From the NCBI RefSeq assembly GCF_014697625.1, contig NZ_JACJSG010000001.1:186001-250000 (forward strand): DNA of 64,000 bases. Direction: 5' to 3'. This DNA is from Anabaena azotica FACHB-119. GTDB lineage: Bacteria > Cyanobacteriota > Cyanobacteriia > Cyanobacteriales > Nostocaceae. The position numbers were made by a program, and so were the translations under genes. Positions 54,327 to 63,746 of this stretch are shown here, piece after piece. Position 1 is the first letter of the stretch; the number at the start of each line of letters is the position of its first letter. The notes below the pieces were generated by a model. The model ran no database searches. It was not told where the DNA came from and saw only the letters and a program-made list of their open reading frames with translations.

Positions 54327-55217
54327 CTAGTTGTTCAAGTTATTTTCTGGCTTTTTCAGCCCATTGATAAACATTGGGACAAATTTTTCCATAAAAGCTT
54401 GCGGGTCGCGTTGCCAAGCTTTTTGTGCAATCTGAAGTCTGGTAAACTGCAACTGGGGCGCTAACAAAGTTTGTGGTAAGCGTTCCATCAGATACTGGGG
54501 CCGTTGCCACATTGGCATAGTATTGGCTACTTCCATCAAGTTAGCAACTCGTCGCAGTTCTGCACCTAGCGTTATATCCATTCCTGATTCAAAAGCTGCT
54601 TGTTCAATAGCAGCATACTTACGCTTGGCTTGCTCAACTTTTTGGCGATGTTCTGGACTTTTATCTGCTATCTGTGCTAACCAACGATTACCCCAACGCA
54701 CGTGTCCAGCTTCCTCTGGCAGAATTTTTTCAATGGTTTCGCGGATTCTCATATTTTCCTCTGTTTGGGGTGCTTGTTTAAGGGCGTAAATATGAGCAGA
54801 GAAATACTCACAACCGCGTTTTTCTGTAACGTTAATTGCAGCTAGGGCAGAAATTACAAATTCTTCTAGCGCTTGAGTGGGATCTTGTTGTTCGTCATCA
54901 AGCAACCTTTCAAATTCATCAATGTAGGAATTTCCAGGGGGAGTTCCCACATTTACCCCCAAGTCCACCAACAAATCAGTTAACCACATGGCATGACGCG
55001 CTTCATCGGAAATGTGGTGCGATAAATCTCTAATCAGTTCCGGTGGTTTTCCATTTAGCCGTTCAATGATATCTGTCAGGTCTTTACAACTGCGTTGCTC
55101 ACTATAACGATAACGGTTGAGGGTGATCAGGTGCATCTCGCGATTCCCCACTACCTGTTTGAGAACATCCCTCGCACTCAAACTATTCTGGAATTTCTTT
55201 GGATAAACAACTGTCAT
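54327..55217 (-). CDS. Ferritin-like diiron protein
   Basis: The 296-aa protein has a four-helix ferritin-like core. Candidate metal ligands are E40 (RYSEQRS), E72 and H75 (DEARHAMW), E137 (GCEYFS) and E169 with H172 (EEAGHVRW). Two ExxH motifs plus single glutamates give the diiron pattern of the ferritin-like superfamily. C-terminal residues 230-296 form a separate amphipathic helical part. The reaction is unknown; oxidase or hydroxylase chemistry is possible. It appears monocistronic. Confidence 0.75.
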   Translation of the reverse strand: MTVVYPKKFQNSLSARDVLKQVVGNREMHLITLNRYRYSEQRSCKDLTDIIERLNGKPPELIRDLSHHISDEARHAMWLTDLLVDLGVNVGTPPGNSYIDEFERLLDDEQQDPTQALEEFVISALAAINVTEKRGCEYFSAHIYALKQAPQTEENMRIRETIEKILPEEAGHVRWGNRWLAQIADKSPEHRQKVEQAKRKYAAIEQAAFESGMDITLGAELRRVANLMEVANTMPMWQRPQYLMERLPQTLLAPQLQFTRLQIAQKAWQRDPQAFMEKFVPMFINGLKKPENNLNN

Positions 55218-55483
55218 AAGTTTCAGTGAGTTTGTTAAAGTTTGATGGCTTGAGTAGTCATTGAGCTTGTCTCAACACCGGCACTTACGCTGCATTAGCG
55301 GTTATCGCCTAGTATGAGACAGTGTAAATTAATGTAACAAATAAATTATCGCTCTTGAGAAAGGTATTTTTACCAATCGTTGTTGAAGTCAAAAAAACAA
55401 CCCCATCTTTCCGATCTTTCTCATCTCGCCCCAGTCCCCTGCAATTACACAAATATTAAGATTTGTAATAAAAACTCAATTCC

Positions 55484-55497
55484 GTAGCATAAGCTAC
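55484..55497 (+). promoter_or_regulatory. NtcA box upstream of gifA
   Basis: GTA-GCATAAGC-TAC is a perfect GTA-N8-TAC site 66 bp before the gifA ATG. NtcA represses gif genes when nitrogen is scarce; a site overlapping the core promoter would fit repression. Confidence 0.8.
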
Positions 55498-55562
55498 AGA
55501 ATTTTTGATATATTGATTATGTCTGGAGTTAAATCAAATTAATATCACTGGAGGACTGTGGT

Positions 55563-55766
55563 ATGTCTATTCAAGAAAAATCTCGTGCAATTATGATGCG
55601 CCAATATCAGCAAGTGAAGAATCGTCAACAATCAATGCTGATGCGTGCAGCACAAGAACTCGGTCTTCCTGCTGAAGAACTATCCCATTACTGGAATCCC
55701 ACGCAAGGAAAAATCGACCCTACTACACGCGCTATTTATGGCAGCAGCAATGCCTCTATGAGCTAG
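55563..55766 (+). CDS. gifA: Glutamine synthetase inactivating factor IF7
   Basis: The 67-aa basic protein starts MSIQEKSRAIMMRQYQQVKN, matching the IF7 family. Arginines at positions 8, 21 and 28, which are reported as important for contact with glutamine synthetase, are present. IF7 binds and inactivates GlnA when ammonium is abundant, and its gene is repressed by NtcA. The ATG follows GGAGGAC. It is convergent with glnA, as in PCC 7120. A perfect NtcA box lies upstream. Confidence 0.93.
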   Translation: MSIQEKSRAIMMRQYQQVKNRQQSMLMRAAQELGLPAEELSHYWNPTQGKIDPTTRAIYGSSNASMS

Positions 55767-55798
55767 GAAAATTACAATTTGTGAATTTTCATGAGAGT

Positions 55799-55825
55799 CA
55801 AAAAAAAGCCACCCCTGCGGGTGGC
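55799..55825 (-). terminator. Rho-independent terminator of glnA
   Basis: GCCACCC-CTGC-GGGTGGC (55808-55825) next to eight A residues on the plus strand reads as a strong hairpin plus T run on the minus strand, 30 bp after the glnA stop. It may also limit gifA read-through. Confidence 0.9.
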
Positions 55826-55853
55826 AATTTATACTCTTAGATACGCTTATTAA

Positions 55854-57278
55854 TTAAACGTCATAGTAGAGATGGAATTCGTAAGGATGAGGACGTAATT
55901 GCAACTGTTTAACTTCGTTAGCCAGTTTGTAATCAATCCAGTTTTGGATAAAGTCTTCAGTGAATACGCCTGTTTCTGTTAAGAAAGCGTGGTCGTTTTC
56001 TAGTGCTTCCAAAGCTAATTCTAAAGAACCAGGTGTGGAAGGAACTTTCGCCAGTTCTTCTGGAGATAGTTCATAGATATTCTTATCTAAGGGCTGGCCT
56101 GGGTCAATTTTGTTTTTGATGCCATCAAGACCGGCGCATAACATGGCAGCAAATGCCAAGTAGGGGTTAGAGGTAGCATCAGGACAACGGAACTCTAGGC
56201 GTTTGGCTTTGGGGTTAGTCCCAGACAGAGGAATACGGATAGAGGCGGAACGGTTTCCTTGGGAGTAAGCCAAGTTAACAGGTGCTTCATAACCAGGAAC
56301 GAGACGCTTGTAGGAATTAGTGCTGGGGTTGGTCAGAGCCAACAGCGCTGGTGCGTGCTTGAGCAGACCACCAATGTAATGCAACGCCATTTCGCTCAAA
56401 CCTGCATACTTATCACCCGCGAATAAGGGCTTGCCATCTTTCCAGATAGACTGGTGGGTGTGCATACCGGAACCGTTATCACCAAACAATGGTTTGGGCA
56501 TGAAGGTAACGGTTTTGCCGTATTTTTTCGCTACGTTCTTGATGACGTATTTGTAAATCATCAACCAGTCGGCAGCTTCGATTAATTTACCAAAGCGGAA
56601 GCCTAGCTCACACTGACCACCAGTGGCTACTTCATGGTGATGTTTTTCGATGGGTACGCCTAATTTCGCCATCGTCAACAGCATTTCTGTCCGAATATCT
56701 TGGAAAGAGTCTGTTGGTGCAACGGGGAAATAACCCTCTTTAAACCGGGGTTTGTAAGCCAGGTTGGGTTTATCTGGTGTACCTTCTTTACCAGCGTTCC
56801 AAGTACCTTCTTCCGAGTCGAGGAAGTAGTAGCCTTCGTTAGCGCTTTGGGCAAAGCGGGCGCTATCAAAGATGAAAAATTCAGCTTCAGGGCCAAAGAA
56901 GGCTGTATCACCAATGCCAGTGGAAACTAAGTAGTCAATTGCTTTTTGGGCAATAACCCTTGGGCAACGGTTGTACCATTCGCCTGTACGGGGTTCTTTG
57001 ATGCTACAAGTTATGCTGAGGGTGGGTACTGCCATGAATGGGTCGATCCAAGCAGTGTTAGGATCGAGAACCATTGTCATGTCAGATTCGTTGATTGCTT
57101 TCCAACCCCGGATGCTGGAACCATCGAAGGGTACGCCGTCGGTGAAGGAGCTTTCATCGATTTGGTTTTGGTAGACGGTGAGATGCTGCCAAGTCCCTAC
57201 TGTATCGATGAATTTGAGGTCAATCAGCTCAATTTTTTCATCTTGAATTTTTTTCAAGATTTCTTGTGCAGTTGTCAT
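55854..57278 (-). CDS. glnA: Glutamine synthetase type I
   Basis: The 474-aa enzyme makes glutamine from glutamate, ammonia and ATP and is the main entry of ammonia. Family segments are present: [11 protein letters not shown] (P-loop region), [22 protein letters not shown] with its metal-binding Glu, [18 protein letters not shown] and [15 protein letters not shown] precedes the ATG. Cyanobacterial GlnA is controlled by IF7/IF17 binding, and gifA is next door. NtcA activates the gene; a GTA-N8-TAC box lies upstream. Confidence 0.97.
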   Translation of the reverse strand: MTTAQEILKKIQDEKIELIDLKFIDTVGTWQHLTVYQNQIDESSFTDGVPFDGSSIRGWKAINESDMTMVLDPNTAWIDPFMAVPTLSITCSIKEPRTGEWYNRCPRVIAQKAIDYLVSTGIGDTAFFGPEAEFFIFDSARFAQSANEGYYFLDSEEGTWNAGKEGTPDKPNLAYKPRFKEGYFPVAPTDSFQDIRTEMLLTMAKLGVPIEKHHHEVATGGQCELGFRFGKLIEAADWLMIYKYVIKNVAKKYGKTVTFMPKPLFGDNGSGMHTHQSIWKDGKPLFAGDKYAGLSEMALHYIGGLLKHAPALLALTNPSTNSYKRLVPGYEAPVNLAYSQGNRSASIRIPLSGTNPKAKRLEFRCPDATSNPYLAFAAMLCAGLDGIKNKIDPGQPLDKNIYELSPEELAKVPSTPGSLELALEALENDHAFLTETGVFTEDFIQNWIDYKLANEVKQLQLRPHPYEFHLYYDV

Positions 57279-57404
57279 TTTTACTCCTTCTCTGCCAATT
57301 TCTTAAAGTCAAACCAGAATCGCCAAAGCATCTAAACCCTACTGAGCGGAACAAAGTTGATGACACACCTGAAATATCCTAGATTCTAAACATTGGTCTT
57401 TTTT

Positions 57405-57418
57405 GTAGCCTTTGTTAC
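57405..57418 (-). promoter_or_regulatory. NtcA-activated promoter of glnA
   Basis: GTA-GCCTTTGT-TAC (minus strand GTAACAAAGGCTAC) is a perfect NtcA site. On the minus strand a TAGGAT (TAN3T) follows 23 nt after the TAC, the standard spacing of class II NtcA promoters. The gene starts 127 nt downstream. Confidence 0.85.
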
Positions 57419-57638
57419 AGAACGTCTCGATTACAGGTAATATTAACCTTTCTTTCGATATCTACACAAATGGGGAAAGTTAATCTCATAGGGGTCAACT
57501 TTGGCATAGAATCCATAAGTAACAGATAGATGGTTTTTGTGCCGAATCTATTTTTAATAGCACAAAAATATATTACTGGTGCGTAGTGCCACCAAATTAA
57601 TATCAAACCATAGATAGCAACGATTGGGAGAAGATGGA

Positions 57639-58148
57639 ATGCGCGATGCGGTAACAAGCTTAATTAAGAATTATGACGTTGCTGGTCGGTATTTTGACCG
57701 GAATGCGATCGATACCCTCAAAGAGTATTTTGATAGTGGTACTGCTCGTGTACAAGCAGCAGCAGCAATTAACTCGAATGCAGCAGCACTTGTTAAGCAA
57801 GCAGGCTCTAAGTTGTTTGAAGAACTACCAGAGTTGATACGTCCCGGTGGTAATGCCTATACTACTCGTCGTCTGGCTGCTTGTTTACGAGATATGGACT
57901 ATTACTTGCGCTACGCTACTTATGCGCTAGTTGCTGGTAACACCAATGTTTTAGATGAGCGAGTGCTGCAAGGCTTGCGGGAAACTTACAATTCTTTAGG
58001 TGTACCCATTGGCCCTACAGTGCGTGGTGTGCAAATTCTCAAGGATTTGGTTAAGGCTCAAGTTGTGGGTGCTGGTATTACCAACACCACTTTTGTTGAT
58101 GAGCCATTTGACCACATCACCCGTGAGTTAAGCGAACAGGATGTGTAA
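57639..58148 (+). CDS. apcF: Phycobilisome core beta-18 subunit ApcF
   Basis: From ATG 57639 (169 aa) the protein begins MRDAVTSLIKNYDVAGRYFD. It has the bilin-binding Cys at C82 in RRLAACLRDMDYYLR and N72 in GGNAYTT, the usual site of asparagine methylation in beta subunits. ApcF replaces one ApcB in the phycobilisome core, next to the terminal emitter. Residues 1-169 match the beta-family length. It is divergent from glnA. An ORF starting 15 nt upstream is not needed. Confidence 0.93.
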   Translation: MRDAVTSLIKNYDVAGRYFDRNAIDTLKEYFDSGTARVQAAAAINSNAAALVKQAGSKLFEELPELIRPGGNAYTTRRLAACLRDMDYYLRYATYALVAGNTNVLDERVLQGLRETYNSLGVPIGPTVRGVQILKDLVKAQVVGAGITNTTFVDEPFDHITRELSEQDV

Positions 58149-58216
58149 ATTACAATCTGCTTTTTGTCTAGTTTTCTCTGTTTAGTTGAGTCTCGATAGA
58201 AAATTATTGCAGATAT

Positions 58217-58257
58217 CGCACTTTGTTCTTATTGGCAAGGTGCGTTTACTTTTTTTA
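58217..58257 (+). terminator. Terminator of apcF
   Basis: CGCACTTTG (58217-58225) pairs with CAAGGTGCG (58236-58244) with one G-T pair, and TTTACTTTTTTT follows. Confidence 0.75.
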
Positions 58258-58741
58258 ATCATCAAGAATGACCAGTAAACATTTATTTACATGACTAAAT
58301 AAAAATTAAATATAAAAAATCCTTGCAGTGTTTGTTATTGAATGTTTTAAAATATTTGATGATGTATCAAATATTTTAAATACCCTTAAACCCTCCTTAA
58401 AAAGCAGTAGGGTTGTTTCGTCCAAAGAAAGAAAAATATAAGTTCTGATTTATCGTTTTGCGGCAGAGATTTTGACCCCTCTCCAAACCTCTCCCCCACG
58501 GGGGGAGAGGCTTTGAATTTGTATAAATTATTAGTTATTATGTATTTTCTAAGTAATACTAGGTTATGTAGGAATCCTATTTGAATTTTGAGAAAATCTC
58601 AGTACATGTAGGGTGGGCATTGCCCACCTTATCATGGTTTTGGCGCTGCACTGCCCACCCTAAGTATGTTTCAAAAATCAAGTATGAATCCTATAACGAA
58701 TTTTATGGTCGGGGTTGTATTAATAAATATTGATAAGATGT
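58258..58741. other. Intergenic region before the STAND gene
   Basis: It contains a hairpin repeat (58476-58515, CCCCTCTCC...GGGGAGAGG) and a GTAGGGTGGGCATTGCCCAC repeat (58610-58665) also seen near 63150-63180. The promoter of the STAND gene is not obvious; no strong ribosome site precedes it. Confidence 0.5.
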
Positions 58742-61700
58742 ATGTTTATCATTGATGACATTATTAGTGCGTTAGTGGGTCAGGGTGTTGAGAATGTGCA
58801 AGATAAGCTTTGGCACAGCGAAAAAGTGTTACAGCTTTTGCCGAGATTTGGACTTAAGCCTGATGCACCACCAAATGATTTTGAGGGTGTTTATGTTTAT
58901 ACTTTAATTGAATATGGCTTGGGAAAACCCAAGGTTATTTTAGAGTTATTTAGACAAAATGAGATTCAGACTGAGTTTGAAAAAGCATTTAGTGGAAATA
59001 AAAATTTTGATTTTCAGAAATTAGATAATTATATTGACAGTTTTGCTATTGGTGATGAAATTAAACGACAAAATATTGATTATAATCAAGAATTGGCTGA
59101 ATTTATTCGTTTATTTATTGAAGTTGCTCAACGAGCTAGAACACCTACAGAAATTCTACAAGACCATAAAATTGATAATTTACAAGGTACGTTAAATCAA
59201 ATTCGCAAACAGTTTAATAATCTTAATTTAGTAGCACTTCAAGAGCAAATTAATAAATTAGCCCAAAGTTATCAGCAATTATTACCAACGTCACCAGCAG
59301 CGAGGGAGACGGAATTGGCTCGAAGTTTGCGGGATTGGTTTAATGCACTTGGTTATAAATTTGAACAGCCTGAAGTTTTAGAAGCTGAATATTTTCAATG
59401 GATTATTAATATCCCTAAACGCCGTGGTTATGACCGGATTTTGATTCGGGGGGTTGAGGGAGAAGCAAATATTAATGATGTGAATGCTGTTAAGCAAGGG
59501 GTAGAAAAACATAACACTGATGAAGGGTGGGTGGTTGCACCTCGGAGAGTCAGTAAGTTGGCTAGACAGGAATGTGAAAAATTTCAGGACTCAGGTGTTT
59601 ATTGTTATACTTTGGATGAATTAATAGAGGCTGATGCTGATTTTACTGGTTATTTTGAATGGTTGGAACAACAGGTAATAGAAAAGGGCATTGATAAATA
59701 TTATGTGCCGTTGGCTTGTGTTAAGGAAGAGGTTGATTTAGCCACGAAGCGGCGCATTGGTATTAGTCACTATGGCAGAGAAGATGGTTGGATTGACCGC
59801 TATGTTAATATCTGGTTGGCTGATCCAGTGAAGGAACATTTATCAATTTTAGGAGAATTTGGTACTGGTAAAACTTGGTTTGCTTTTCATTACGCCTGGG
59901 AGGCTTTGAAAAAATATCGTCAGGCTAAACAAGAGGGTTCGCCTTTACCGCGTATTCCTGTGGTCGTTCCTTTGCGGGATTATGCAAAAGCGGTGACTAT
60001 TCAATCTCTATTTTCTGAGTTCTTTTTCCGCAAACATCAAGTTCGTCTAGCAAACTATTCTGTTTTTGAACAGCTAAACCGCATGGGTAAATTATTATTA
60101 ATTTTTGATGGCTTTGACGAAATGGCTGCAAGGGTAGATCGTCAAGCTATGATTAATAATTTTTGGGAACTAGCTAAGGTGGTTGTTCCTGGCGCAAAGG
60201 CGATTTTAACTTGTCGCACAGAACATTTTCCTGAAGCTTTGGAGGGACGTAGGTTATTAAATGCTGAGTTAAAGGCTTCGACTGCAAATTTAACGGGAGA
60301 ACCACCGCAGTTTGAGGTTTTGGAATTAGAAAAATTGGACGATGAACAAATTAGGCAAGTTATCAGCTTTAAAACTAAACCGGAAACTGTCGAATATATT
60401 ACGCACAATCAACAATTATTAGATTTGGCGCGTCGTCCGGTGATGATTGATTTAATTATTGAGGCTTTACCGGAGATTGAAGCGGGAAAACCTGTAGATA
60501 TTTCCCGTGTTTATCTTTATGCTGTGCGTCACAAGATGGAACGGGATATTAAATCTGTACGCACTTTTACTTCAATGGCACAGAAGTTATATTTTCTGTG
60601 TGAGTTATCTTGGGAAATGCTGTCTACTGAGACGATGACTCTCAATTATAAGGAGTTTCCTGACCGCATTCGGCGTTGTTTCGGTCAGGAAGTGCAGGAA
60701 CAAAAAGATTTAGACCATTGGCATTATGACATGATGGGGCAAACCATGTTAATTCGTAATGCGGATGGTGATTATTATCCGGCTCATCGGTCTTTGTTAG
60801 AGTTTTTTGTTGCTTATAAATTTGCTAGGGAATTGGGGATTTTAGCTGATGATTTTCGGGAAATTGTTGATGTTATGCCCTATGACCAGGGGATTAGTGA
60901 TGTTGATTTAACTCAGACTTTTGGTAAAACTCTGTTAGCAAAAGCTGTGTTGGATTTGATGTGTCCGATGTTGTCAAAGTCAGCTAATGAACGTTTGTTG
61001 GAGGTAGTTAAAGGAACGAAAGGTAAGACTGAGGTAGAGGCTGGTTACTGTGGTAGTAATGCGGTGCAGTTACTAATTAAAGGTAATCGTTTTGCATTAG
61101 AAAGACAGGATTTGAGTCAGACTGTGCTTCCAGGTGTAGATTTTAGCAGAGCGAGTCTGCATAGTGTTGATTTGACTGGGGCAGATTTACAGGAGTCTGT
61201 CTTTGCTAAGGTGTTGAGCAGTCTTTATACAGTTGCTTTTAGTCCTGATGGGAAACTGTTGGCAACAGGAGAGGAAAATGGCAGGGTGATGCTGTGGAAT
61301 GTTAATAGTGGTAAGGAGTTGCTAACCTTAATAGGTCATAAAAGTTCGGTTAACTCAGTAGCCTGGAGTAGAGATGGTCTGACTTTGGCTAGTGGTAGTC
61401 GTGATAATACAGTGAAACTGTGGGATGTGCAGACTGGAGATTGTCGCCTGACTCTAGCTGGTCATAACGGTTCAGTTAACTCAGTAGCCTGGAGTGGGGA
61501 TGGTTTGACTATTGCTACTGGGAGTCGTGATGGGATAGTGAAACTGTGGGATGTGCAGACAGGGTATTGTCGTCTGACTCTGGCTGGTCATAATGGTTCA
61601 GTTAACTCAGTAGCTTGGAGTGGGGATGGTCTGACTATTGCTACTGGAAGTCGTGATGGGATAGTGAAACTGTGGGATGTGCAGACCAGGTATTGTCGCC

Positions 61701-63073
61701 TGACTCTGGCTGGTCATAATGATTGGGTTCACTCAGTAGCCTGGAGTGGGGATGGTCTGACTATTGCTAGTGGTAGTGGTGATAAAACAGTAAAACTGTG
61801 GGATGTGCAGACAGGGGATTGTCTCCTGACTCTGGCTGGTCATAATGATTGGGTTAGGTCACTAGCCTGGAGTAGGGATGGTCTGACTTTGGCTAGTGGT
61901 AGTTATGATCAGACAGTGAAACTGTGGGATGTGCAGACAGGGTATTGTCGCCTGACTCTGGCTGATCATAACGGTTCAGTTAACTCAGTAGCCTGGAGTG
62001 GAGATGGTCTGACTGTGGCTAGTGGGAGTCGTGATGGGATAGTGAAACTGTGGGATGTGCAGACAGGGGATTGCCGCCTGACTCTGGCTGGTCATAACGG
62101 TTCGGTTAACTCAGTAGCCTGGAGTGAGGATGGTCTGACTATTGCTAGTGGTAGTGCTGATAATATAGTGAAACTGTGGGATGTACAGACAGGGTATTGT
62201 CGCCTGACTCTAGCTGGTCATAATGATTGGGTTCATTCAGTAGCTTGGAGTGGGGATGGTCTGACTTTGGTTAGTGGTAGTTATGATCAGACAGTAAAAC
62301 TGTGGGATGTGCAGACAGGGTATTATCGTCTGACTTTGGCTGGTCATAATGATTGGGTTCAATCAGTAGCTTGGAGTGGAGATGGTCTGACTATTGCTAC
62401 TGGGAGTCGTGATGGAACAGTGAAACTGTGGGATGTGCAGACAGGGTATTGTCGCCTGACTCTGGCTGGTCATAACAATTCGGTTTGGTCAGTAGCCTGG
62501 AGTGGGGATGGTCTGACTCTAGCTAGTGGTAGTAGTGATGGAACAGTGAAACTGTGGGATGTGCAGACAGGGTATTGTCGCCTGACTCTGGCTGGTCATA
62601 ACAATTCGGTTTGGTCAGTAGCTTGGAGTGGGGATGGTCTGACTCTGGCTAGTGGGAGTCTTGATAATACAGTGAAACTGTGGGATGTGCTGACAGGGTA
62701 TTGTTGCCTGACTCTGACTGGTCATAACGATTGGGTTAGGTCAGTAGCCTGGACTGGAGATGGTCTGACTCTGGCTAGTGGGAGTCTTGATAATACAGTG
62801 AAACTGTGGGATGTGCTGACTGGGGATTGTCGCCTGACTTTGACTGGTCATAAGGGTTCGGTTTGGTCAGTAGTCTGGAGTGGGGATGGTCTGACTTTGG
62901 CTAGTGGCAGTAGTGATAGTACAGTTAAGCTGTGGGATGTGCTGACTGGTGAATGTATTGCTACTTTCAGCCATCAGTTATATGCGGGGTTGAAGATTAA
63001 GGGGGTGAAGGGGTTAACCCAGGCGGAGATATTAAGTTTGAAGGCGTTGGGGGCTGTGGAACTAGGGGAGTAG
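58742..63073 (+). CDS. NACHT/STAND NTPase with 14 WD40 repeats
   Basis: I set the start at ATG 58742 (1443 aa). Residues 1-190 are a helical N-terminus. Residues about 190-310 look like a restriction-endonuclease-like fold (YDRILIRGVEGEANINDVNA), but a clear catalytic Lys is not seen. The NACHT domain has the P-loop GEFGTGKT (371-378) and a Walker B LLIFDGFDE near 455. Then come pentapeptide-like repeats (VDFSRASLHSVDLTGADL) and 14 WD40 repeats of 42 residues (from about 826), giving two seven-bladed propellers. Such proteins resemble Avs/NLR antiviral sensors. The repeats are nearly identical at DNA level. It precedes xisH. Confidence 0.85.
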   Translation: MFIIDDIISALVGQGVENVQDKLWHSEKVLQLLPRFGLKPDAPPNDFEGVYVYTLIEYGLGKPKVILELFRQNEIQTEFEKAFSGNKNFDFQKLDNYIDSFAIGDEIKRQNIDYNQELAEFIRLFIEVAQRARTPTEILQDHKIDNLQGTLNQIRKQFNNLNLVALQEQINKLAQSYQQLLPTSPAARETELARSLRDWFNALGYKFEQPEVLEAEYFQWIINIPKRRGYDRILIRGVEGEANINDVNAVKQGVEKHNTDEGWVVAPRRVSKLARQECEKFQDSGVYCYTLDELIEADADFTGYFEWLEQQVIEKGIDKYYVPLACVKEEVDLATKRRIGISHYGREDGWIDRYVNIWLADPVKEHLSILGEFGTGKTWFAFHYAWEALKKYRQAKQEGSPLPRIPVVVPLRDYAKAVTIQSLFSEFFFRKHQVRLANYSVFEQLNRMGKLLLIFDGFDEMAARVDRQAMINNFWELAKVVVPGAKAILTCRTEHFPEALEGRRLLNAELKASTANLTGEPPQFEVLELEKLDDEQIRQVISFKTKPETVEYITHNQQLLDLARRPVMIDLIIEALPEIEAGKPVDISRVYLYAVRHKMERDIKSVRTFTSMAQKLYFLCELSWEMLSTETMTLNYKEFPDRIRRCFGQEVQEQKDLDHWHYDMMGQTMLIRNADGDYYPAHRSLLEFFVAYKFARELGILADDFREIVDVMPYDQGISDVDLTQTFGKTLLAKAVLDLMCPMLSKSANERLLEVVKGTKGKTEVEAGYCGSNAVQLLIKGNRFALERQDLSQTVLPGVDFSRASLHSVDLTGADLQESVFAKVLSSLYTVAFSPDGKLLATGEENGRVMLWNVNSGKELLTLIGHKSSVNSVAWSRDGLTLASGSRDNTVKLWDVQTGDCRLTLAGHNGSVNSVAWSGDGLTIATGSRDGIVKLWDVQTGYCRLTLAGHNGSVNSVAWSGDGLTIATGSRDGIVKLWDVQTRYCRLTLAGHNDWVHSVAWSGDGLTIASGSGDKTVKLWDVQTGDCLLTLAGHNDWVRSLAWSRDGLTLASGSYDQTVKLWDVQTGYCRLTLADHNGSVNSVAWSGDGLTVASGSRDGIVKLWDVQTGDCRLTLAGHNGSVNSVAWSEDGLTIASGSADNIVKLWDVQTGYCRLTLAGHNDWVHSVAWSGDGLTLVSGSYDQTVKLWDVQTGYYRLTLAGHNDWVQSVAWSGDGLTIATGSRDGTVKLWDVQTGYCRLTLAGHNNSVWSVAWSGDGLTLASGSSDGTVKLWDVQTGYCRLTLAGHNNSVWSVAWSGDGLTLASGSLDNTVKLWDVLTGYCCLTLTGHNDWVRSVAWTGDGLTLASGSLDNTVKLWDVLTGDCRLTLTGHKGSVWSVVWSGDGLTLASGSSDSTVKLWDVLTGECIATFSHQLYAGLKIKGVKGLTQAEILSLKALGAVELGE
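61210..62965 (+). repeat. 126-bp tandem WD40 coding repeats
   Basis: Fourteen units of 126 bp share GTGAAACTGTGGGATGTG and GGTCATAA-type blocks at high identity. The changes concentrate at a few codons. Such arrays recombine easily and may be collapsed in short-read assemblies. Confidence 0.9.
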
Positions 63074-63326
63074 TGGTCAAGTTTGTGATTTGGTTTTGTG
63101 AGGTGATGGGGGTTTTTGAGGTTGTGGGGAATTTTGCACTTTTGTGATAAGCGGGTGGTGGTGGGCAATGCCCACCCTACTATGTGTCACGCAAAGGCGC
63201 AGAGGCGCAAAGTTATTAAGAAAAAGTGGGTGATTTTGGCGTTTTATATTTGGATTTAGTCAGGCGGTTGTGGGGGCGATCGCACCTGCTAAATTAAAGC
63301 TGTGTTATTCTATATCTCTTTGACTC
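63074..63326. other. Spacer between STAND gene and xisH with dispersed repeats
   Basis: It contains GTGGTGGGCAATGCCCACC and CACGCAAAGGCGCAGAGGCG repeats. No gene is seen. Confidence 0.5.
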
Positions 63327-63746
63327 ATGCCTGCCAAGGATATCTATCATGCTACAGTCATCCAAGCACTAATAGCAGATGGTTGGACAATTACAGATGA
63401 CCCTTTTTATATCGCCTATGGTGGTAGAGAACTTTACATTGATATTGGGGCTGAGAAAGTTACTATTGCTGCTGAAAGAGGTCATGAAAAAATAGCTGTG
63501 GAAATCAAAAGTTTTTTGAAACCTTCTCCCGTAAGTGACCTGCAAGAAGCTGTGGGACAGTATGAAATTTACCGGACTGTGCTGAAAGAATTAGAACCAC
63601 AACGGCAAATTTATTTAGCAGTTCCCAAGCGTGTTTACGAAGGAATATTTTCTGAACGCTTTGGTCAGTTAATTATCAGTAGCATAGGAATAAATATAAT
63701 TGTCTTTGACGAACAACTTCAGAGGATTATCAGATGGATAAATTAA
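63327..63746 (+). CDS. xisH: XisH family protein
   Basis: The 139-aa protein begins MPAKDIYHATVIQALIADGW, typical of XisH, first described as an fdxN-element excision factor of Anabaena. The family has an endonuclease-like fold; the acid and lysine run here is ELYIDIGAEKV and IAVEIKSF, with EIK as the core motif. It overlaps xisI by 13 bp, so the two are translated together. Paired XisH/XisI copies are scattered in cyanobacteria, mostly far from excision elements. No recombinase gene is visible in the window. Confidence 0.88.
   Translation: MPAKDIYHATVIQALIADGWTITDDPFYIAYGGRELYIDIGAEKVTIAAERGHEKIAVEIKSFLKPSPVSDLQEAVGQYEIYRTVLKELEPQRQIYLAVPKRVYEGIFSERFGQLIISSIGINIIVFDEQLQRIIRWIN

Noticed and set aside
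61210..62965. CRISPR-like regular repeats
   Set aside because: The 126-bp units are coding WD40 repeats in one open frame with no unique spacers.
62974..63168. Minus-strand 64-codon frame
   Set aside because: It overlaps the STAND gene's end and has no family features.
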